A stretch of DNA of 64,000 nt from Fulvimarina sp040239565 (GTDB taxonomy: Bacteria; Pseudomonadota; Alphaproteobacteria; Rhizobiales; Rhizobiaceae), in NCBI RefSeq assembly GCF_040239565.1, contig NZ_JBEHWS010000011.1, positions 78,291-142,290 of the forward strand, read 5' to 3'. This document shows positions 59,971-64,000 of this stretch, piece by piece. How positions within the stretch are numbered: position 1 is the stretch's first letter; every line of letters starts with the position of its first letter. The position numbers were made by a program, and so were the translations under genes. The notes beneath the pieces are model-generated. The model was not told the DNA's origin. It ran no database searches and saw only the letters and a list, made by a program, of their open reading frames with translations.

Positions 59971-60696
59971 TCAATTCACCCCAATGAACTGCTTGAGTTC
60001 CGGCGTCTTGGGCTGCGTGAAAAAGGTCTCCGGTGGGCCGATTTCGTGCATCTTGCCCTGATGCATGAAGACGACGCGGGAGCAGACGTCGCGGGCAAAG
60101 CTCATCTCGTGCGTCACCATCAGGAGCGTCATCCCCTCCGAGGCGAGCTGGCGCACGACAGCGAGCACTTCGGAGACGAGTTCAGGATCGAGCGCGGAGG
60201 TGATCTCGTCGCAGAGAAGCGCGTCGGGCTTCATGGCGAGCGCGCGGGCAATCGCGACGCGCTGCTGCTGACCGCCGGAGAGTTCTTCCGGATAGGCGTC
60301 GAAGCGGTGACCGAGACCGACGCGCTCCAGCATTTCGCCGGCAATTTTCCGCGCCTCATCCTTCGGCGTCTTCTTTACCACCGTCTGGGCGAGCATGACG
60401 TTTCGGCCTGCGCTCAGATGCGGGAAGAGATTGAACTGCTGGAAAATCATGCCGACGCGCAGCCGCAGCTGGCGAAGCTGCTTTTCCTCGCTCATCAGCT
60501 GCGCCCCACCGACGCTGATCGAGCCGGAATTGATCGTCTCCAGCCCGTTGATGCAGCGAAGCAACGTCGATTTGCCTGATCCGCTCTTGCCGATTATGGC
60601 GACGACCTCTCCCTTCTCGACGTCGAGATCGATCCCTTTGAGGACCTCGTTGTCGCCGAAGCTCTTCCTCACATCAGTTATTTCGATGAGCGACAT
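59971..60696 (-). CDS. Polar amino-acid ABC transporter ATP-binding protein
   Basis: ATPase of 241 residues from the complete second importer. Walker A GKSGSGKST, signature LSGGQQQRVAIARAL, Walker B LLCDEITSALD and H-loop THEMSFARDV are intact, and the insertion between them has the normal HisP/GlnQ length. Its start overlaps the upstream permease stop by 23 bases. It may also energise the ATPase-less importer at 37.7-41.2 kb. Confidence 0.92.
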   Translation of the reverse strand: MSLIEITDVRKSFGDNEVLKGIDLDVEKGEVVAIIGKSGSGKSTLLRCINGLETINSGSISVGGAQLMSEEKQLRQLRLRVGMIFQQFNLFPHLSAGRNVMLAQTVVKKTPKDEARKIAGEMLERVGLGHRFDAYPEELSGGQQQRVAIARALAMKPDALLCDEITSALDPELVSEVLAVVRQLASEGMTLLMVTHEMSFARDVCSRVVFMHQGKMHEIGPPETFFTQPKTPELKQFIGVN

Positions 60697-61333
60697 TGAG
60701 CTTCCTTTCGAGGATCTGGCTCGAATATGACAGCGGGTAGCAGAGCGCGAAATAAAACAGCGCGACGAGCCCGTAGACGGTGAAGGGCTGGAAGGTCGCA
60801 TTGGTGACGATCGTGCCGGCCTTGGTCAGCTCGACGAAACCGATGATCGAGGTGAGCGCGGTGCCCTTGATGACCTGGACGGAAAAGCCGACCGTCGGCG
60901 GGATCGCGATCCTGAGCGCCTGCGGCAGCACGACATGGCGCATCTGTTCGAGGTAGCTCATGCCGAGCGAAGCGGAAGCCTCCCACTGCCCCTTGGCGAT
61001 CGACTGAACGCAGCCGCGCCAGATCTCACCGAGAAACGCAGCTGTCCAGAGGATGAGCGCGACGCCGGCGGCGAGCCAGGCCGGCACATTGATGCCGAAA
61101 AGGCCAAGCCCAAAGAAGGCAAGGAAGAGCTGCATCAGGAGCGGCGTGCCCTGAAACAGCTCGATATAGCCCTTGGATAGGAGACGCATCACCTTGTTCT
61201 TGGCGATGCGGCCGAAAAGGACGATCAATCCGACGAGACCGCCGCCCACGAAGGAGACCAGCGAAAGAACGATCGTCCAACGCAGGGCGAGCAGTAGGTT
61301 GCGGGCGATATCCCAGAGCGTGAACTCGACCAT
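60674..61333 (-). CDS. Polar amino-acid ABC transporter permease 2
   Basis: Inner-membrane permease of 219 residues with five helices. The coupling loop EIWRGCVQSIAKGQWEASASLGMSYLEQMRHVVLPQALRIAIPP is typical of the HisM/GlnP group. The start at 61333 abuts the stop of the previous permease; a much longer in-frame stretch upstream belongs to the other gene's DNA. Confidence 0.9.
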   Translation of the reverse strand: MVEFTLWDIARNLLLALRWTIVLSLVSFVGGGLVGLIVLFGRIAKNKVMRLLSKGYIELFQGTPLLMQLFLAFFGLGLFGINVPAWLAAGVALILWTAAFLGEIWRGCVQSIAKGQWEASASLGMSYLEQMRHVVLPQALRIAIPPTVGFSVQVIKGTALTSIIGFVELTKAGTIVTNATFQPFTVYGLVALFYFALCYPLSYSSQILERKLNVAHRNN

Positions 61334-62007
61334 CAGACAGCAATCCTCCGGCGCGGAAAGATGAGAAGGCCGAGCCCGGCCATCAGCTGACGCATGGCGA
61401 TGGCGAGGAGGAGATAGATGACTGTCGAGACGAGATAGGCCTCGAAGGCGCGGAAGGTGCGCGATTGGATGAAGTTTGCCGCGAAGGTCAGATCCTCGGC
61501 CGCGATCTGCGAGACGACGGCCGAGCCGAGCATGACGATGACGAGCTGAGAGGACAGAGCCGGCCATATGCGCTGGAGCGCCGGCACCAGCACGACATGG
61601 CGGAAGGTCTCGATCGGGCTCATGGCAAGACTTGCGCCCGCCTCGAACTGGCCCTTGGGCGTTGCCTGAATGCCGGCTCGCACGATCTCGCAGGAATAGG
61701 CGCCGAGATTGATGACCATTGCGAGATTGGCCGCCTGAAGCTCGCCCAGCTGAAAGCCGAGACCCGGCAGGCCGAAGAATATGAAGAAGAGCTGGACGAG
61801 AAAGGGCGTGTTGCGGATAAGCTCGACATAGATGCCGACGACGATGCGCAGCGGCTTCGGCCCGAGCGCCCTCGCCCAGGCGCACAGGATGCCCAGCGAT
61901 ATCCCGAGGATGCCGCCGACGAAGGTCAGCTCCAGCGTGATCATCACGCCCTTGGCGAGGACGGGCCAGTACTGGGCGATCCATTCGAAATTGAAGACGT
62001 AGTTCAA
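61333..62007 (-). CDS. Polar amino-acid ABC transporter permease 1
   Basis: Inner-membrane permease of 224 residues: MNYVFNFEWIAQYWPVLAKGVMITLELTFVGG followed by the coupling loop EIVRAGIQATPKGQFEAGASLAMSPIETFRHVVLVPAL. I choose the TTG at 62007 (GAGG nine bases upstream, family-typical N-terminus MNYVF); a GTG at 62037 is in frame but lies inside a hairpin (62021-62047). Same strand and order as binding protein, permease, permease, ATPase. Confidence 0.88.
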   Translation of the reverse strand: MNYVFNFEWIAQYWPVLAKGVMITLELTFVGGILGISLGILCAWARALGPKPLRIVVGIYVELIRNTPFLVQLFFIFFGLPGLGFQLGELQAANLAMVINLGAYSCEIVRAGIQATPKGQFEAGASLAMSPIETFRHVVLVPALQRIWPALSSQLVIVMLGSAVVSQIAAEDLTFAANFIQSRTFRAFEAYLVSTVIYLLLAIAMRQLMAGLGLLIFPRRRIAV

Positions 62008-62020
62008 GGGTGAATGCCTC

Positions 62021-62047
62021 GCATCCTCGGGACCCACCCGAGGATGC
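62021..62047 (-). repeat. Perfect inverted repeat between binding-protein and permease genes
   Basis: GCATCCTCGGG and CCCGAGGATGC form a perfect 11-base stem with a five-base loop. It sits in the 73-base gap between the binding-protein gene and its first permease gene. Such intercistronic hairpins in ABC operons raise binding-protein mRNA relative to permease mRNA by stabilising the 3' end or attenuating read-through; the role here is inferred. Confidence 0.75.
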
Positions 62048-62080
62048 CGATCGACGGAAGTAAACGCATGGCGCCTGCCC

Positions 62081-62875
62081 TCAGAGGTCCTGCGGCAGAT
62101 CCATGCCGAGCCATTTGTTGCTGATCTCGTTCAGCGAGCCGTCGCTCTTGGCCGTTTCGATGATCGCATTGACCTCTTCCATCAGTGCCGGCTCGTTCTT
62201 GGCAAGGCCGATGTAGCAGGGTGAGTTCTTGATCAGGAACAGCGGCTCGGGCTTCTTCGGCGGGTTGCGCTCGACGATCGCGGCAGCGACCACATTGCCC
62301 GTCGCGACGACATCGACCTGGTTCGACAGAAAGGCCGAGATCGTGCCGTTATTGTCCTCGTAGCGCTTGATGGTCACGTCGTCCGGCGCGATCTTGGTGA
62401 GTTCCAGATCCTCGATCGAACCACGCGTGACGCCAACCGTATGGCCCGAAAGACCCTCGGCTGACTCGATCCCGAGATCGGCCGGTCCGAAAACACCGTT
62501 GTAGAAGGGCGCGTAAGCCTCCGTGAAATCGATCACGGCCTCACGTTCCGGGTTCTTGCCCAGGCTGGAAATGACGAGGTCGACCTTATTCGTCTGAAGA
62601 TAGGGAATGCGATTGGCGCTAGTGACGGGAACCAGCTCCAGCTCGACCCCCATCTTTTCGGCGATTAGGCCGGCCATGTCGATGTCGTAGCCTTGGGCTG
62701 TCATGTCCGTACCGACGCTGCCGAAGGGCGGAAAATCCTGCGGCACGGCAACGCGCAACGTGCCGCGTTCCTTGATGTCCGAAACAGCATCGGCGCGCGC
62801 CGGCGACAAGCCAAAGCCAGCCGAGATCGCGACGGTTGCGGCCATGATGGCAGTGATGAATGAGCGGCGTTGCAA
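62081..62875 (-). CDS. Polar amino-acid ABC transporter substrate-binding protein
   Basis: Periplasmic binding protein of 264 residues (family 3). The TTG at 62875 is chosen because GGAGG lies seven bases upstream and it yields a signal peptide QRRSFITAIMAATVAISA ending ARA; a longer ATG frame upstream has no such signal. The fold shows IKERGTLRVAVPQDFPPFGSVG, QGYDIDMAGLIAEKMGVELELVPVTSANRIPYLQTNKVDLVISSLG and DGSLNEISNKWLGMDLP. It leads the importer operon running to 59971. Confidence 0.9.
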   Translation of the reverse strand: MQRRSFITAIMAATVAISAGFGLSPARADAVSDIKERGTLRVAVPQDFPPFGSVGTDMTAQGYDIDMAGLIAEKMGVELELVPVTSANRIPYLQTNKVDLVISSLGKNPEREAVIDFTEAYAPFYNGVFGPADLGIESAEGLSGHTVGVTRGSIEDLELTKIAPDDVTIKRYEDNNGTISAFLSNQVDVVATGNVVAAAIVERNPPKKPEPLFLIKNSPCYIGLAKNEPALMEEVNAIIETAKSDGSLNEISNKWLGMDLPQDL

Positions 62876-62990
62876 GGCATGTCCTCCAATCGGGTTCGAT
62901 AGGACGAGACGAAGCAAGGCCTGTGCCAGCGCCAAGAGATGGGCGTAATATGTCTGTCGGCAGCCGATAGGGACGGCGACTGCGATATTG

Positions 62991-63007
62991 TGCTCATGAA
63001 ATGAGCA
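62991..63007. repeat. TGCTCAT-N3-ATGAGCA inverted repeat
   Basis: A perfect 7-base dyad about 115 bases upstream of the amino-acid binding-protein gene, in the gap before tRNA-Arg(CCG). It could be an operator for the importer operon; no regulator gene is nearby. Confidence 0.4.
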
Positions 63008-63127
63008 GAAAAACGATCAGCCTATGGCCACCACTCTCAAGCACGCGGTCATCTTTGGAACGGATTCTCGCCTTGCCGTCCAACCGCCGATCCGTTATGC
63101 GTCAGCTCAGTGCGCCACGCGCTTCGC

Positions 63128-63204
<77 letters not shown>

Positions 63205-63266
63205 TCTCACTTAAGCCACACGAAATGTGCCTAAGACCTTAAATGGTAAGGACAAATTTGCCGCTC

Positions 63267-63905
63267 TTACCCTGGTCCGCGTGCGTGTTCCAAACGGTCG
63301 GCAATTGCGAGTTTCAGCACCGTTTTGCGGTCTTCCAGACGACCGTGATGCCATAGATTTCAAGGTTTTGATAAAAAATCGAGCGCCGATCTAAGTGCGT
63401 CGTCAAAGTTGCTCGCAGGCCGACGGACTTCGTCAATACGTTCTTTTACCAAACGCTTCTCGGCTTCGAGTTGTCCAATGCGCTTTTCATCGGTTACAAT
63501 CACGCTCGGTACGGATGCATCGACGATACTGTCCGAGAGCCCTGAAACCTGACCTTCAAGTTTCTTTACCTGTGCTCTGAGCGCTTTGGCTTGCGCATCG
63601 ACCTGTCCAAGCCGATGCGTCTACAAATCTTTGAACATCGCGCGTGCCACACAAAACAGCGCGTCGATGGGCTGCGGGGTTTTCAGTCTCGCTTCGAATT
63701 CGCCTTCAATATCGGCACGACGAAGCGACTTCACGTAGCTCTCACAACCGTGCTTCGGGCAATGATAATAGGGATAGCGACCATGCGAGACTTTTGACCA
63801 GCATGCCGTAAGCGGGTTTTCGCAATCAGCGCAAACGACATGGACGCGCAGCGGGACAGCTGGACGTCTCCGGAAATTGGAGTTTTTGGCGGTGATCTGA
63901 TTCAC
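63267..63905 (-). pseudogene. Serine recombinase C-terminal remnant with two nonsense codons
   Basis: Minus-strand frame that matches the C-terminal part of large serine recombinases: zinc-ribbon region VVCADCENPLTACWSKVSHG, YYHCPKHGCESYVKSLRRADIEGEFEARL, then MFKDL, TAG (63621-63623), a coiled coil RLGQVDAQAKALRAQVKKLE with GQLEAEKRLVKERIDEVRRPASNFDDALRSALDFL, then P, TGA (63360-63362), then NLWHHGRLEDRKTVLKLAIADRL to a stop at 63267. Both in-frame stops stand where relatives usually have Trp (FKDLW, NPWNLW). The 5' part is absent, probably because of the adjoining IS5-like element. Confidence 0.8.
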
Positions 63906-63932
63906 TGACGTCGTGGTGGTCGGGAGGATCGG

Positions 63933-64000
63933 ATGCCGGGTCAGTTTGGATTTTGGGACGTTTCGGATCGGCTGTCTCAGCTCTCCAAACAGGGCGATCC
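63933..64000 (+). mobile_element. IS5-family transposase, 5' end (cut by window)
   Basis: From the ATG at 63933 (GGGAGGATC just upstream) the frame reads MPGQFGFWDVSDRLSQLSKQ then GDP at the window edge. The MPGQ.GF.D...R...LS..GDPL pattern is the usual N-terminus of one IS5-family branch. The terminal inverted repeat cannot be defined because only one end is present; the boundary lies somewhere near 63885-63930. Confidence 0.75.

Overview
The window is high-GC, densely coded, ordinary alphaproteobacterial chromosome. Several genes point to Rhizobiales (Hyphomicrobiales): a BigR-type sulfur regulon, ActS/ActR (RegB/RegA), a CcrM-type methylase, MmcB, an NDUFS4-like complex I protein, pyruvate phosphate dikinase and ECF biotin uptake genes. 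My guess from memory of such gene sets is an Aurantimonadaceae-like aerobe, but no rRNA is present to confirm it.

Layout. 1-4.3 kb: biotin uptake (bioY partial, bioM, bioN), then a NitT/TauT-type ABC importer. 4.4-9.8 kb: DUF1236 protein, glpK, an Rmf/CrpP-like small protein, xthA and a large membrane protein. 9.9-13.1 kb: sulfide/persulfide module (glutaredoxin-MauE fusion, bigR, persulfide dioxygenase-like gene, rhodanese, a 41-residue membrane peptide) and a DUF411 protein. 13.3-16.4 kb: tRNA-Arg(TCT), complex I protein, tRNA-Pro(TGG), hydrolase, yacG, maf, infA. 16.7-23.7 kb: L,D-transpeptidase, CueR, MmcB, actR/actS, ferritin-like DUF892 protein, SLC13-type transporter. 23.7-32.7 kb: ppdK, DsbA-like lipoprotein, DUF721 protein, O-antigen ligase, mutY, ccrM, HAD phosphatase. 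32.7-37.5 kb: DUF971 protein, moaA, two exported or hypothetical proteins, Bcr/CflA exporter, mobA. 37.7-46.6 kb: a polar amino-acid importer without an adjacent ATPase and split by an MBL hydrolase, sdaA, a ParDE-like pair, a sorbosone-dehydrogenase-like lipoprotein, DUF2231 protein, pip. 46.7-51.2 kb: three-subunit PaoABC-like molybdenum enzyme and a second ParDE pair. 51.2-57.2 kb: genes for tetrahydromethanopterin/methanofuran-linked C1 metabolism, coupled to a DUF3280-like exported protein and divergent from a PQQ-alcohol-dehydrogenase-associated binding protein. 57.2-62.9 kb: HI0933/BaiN-type flavoprotein, UbiB/ABC1 kinase, a complete polar amino-acid importer. 63.1-64 kb: tRNA-Arg(CCG), a decayed serine recombinase and the first codons of an IS5-type transposase, probably the edge of a mobile region.

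How it fits together. The most distinctive part is 51.2-57.2 kb. An MfnB-FolB fusion, an MfnE-like kinase, a dihydropteroate-synthase-like protein and a DUF447 protein lie on one strand and look like a cofactor-synthesis operon for formaldehyde/methanol oxidation. Its first gene (DUF3280-like) shares a TTGA stop/start with the fusion gene. Opposite it runs a binding protein of the PQQ-linked type, so periplasmic alcohol oxidation and cytoplasmic formaldehyde handling appear linked. The molybdenum enzyme, moaA and mobA in the same window are compatible with aldehyde oxidation. No CRISPR array, rRNA, prophage or convincing riboswitch was seen.
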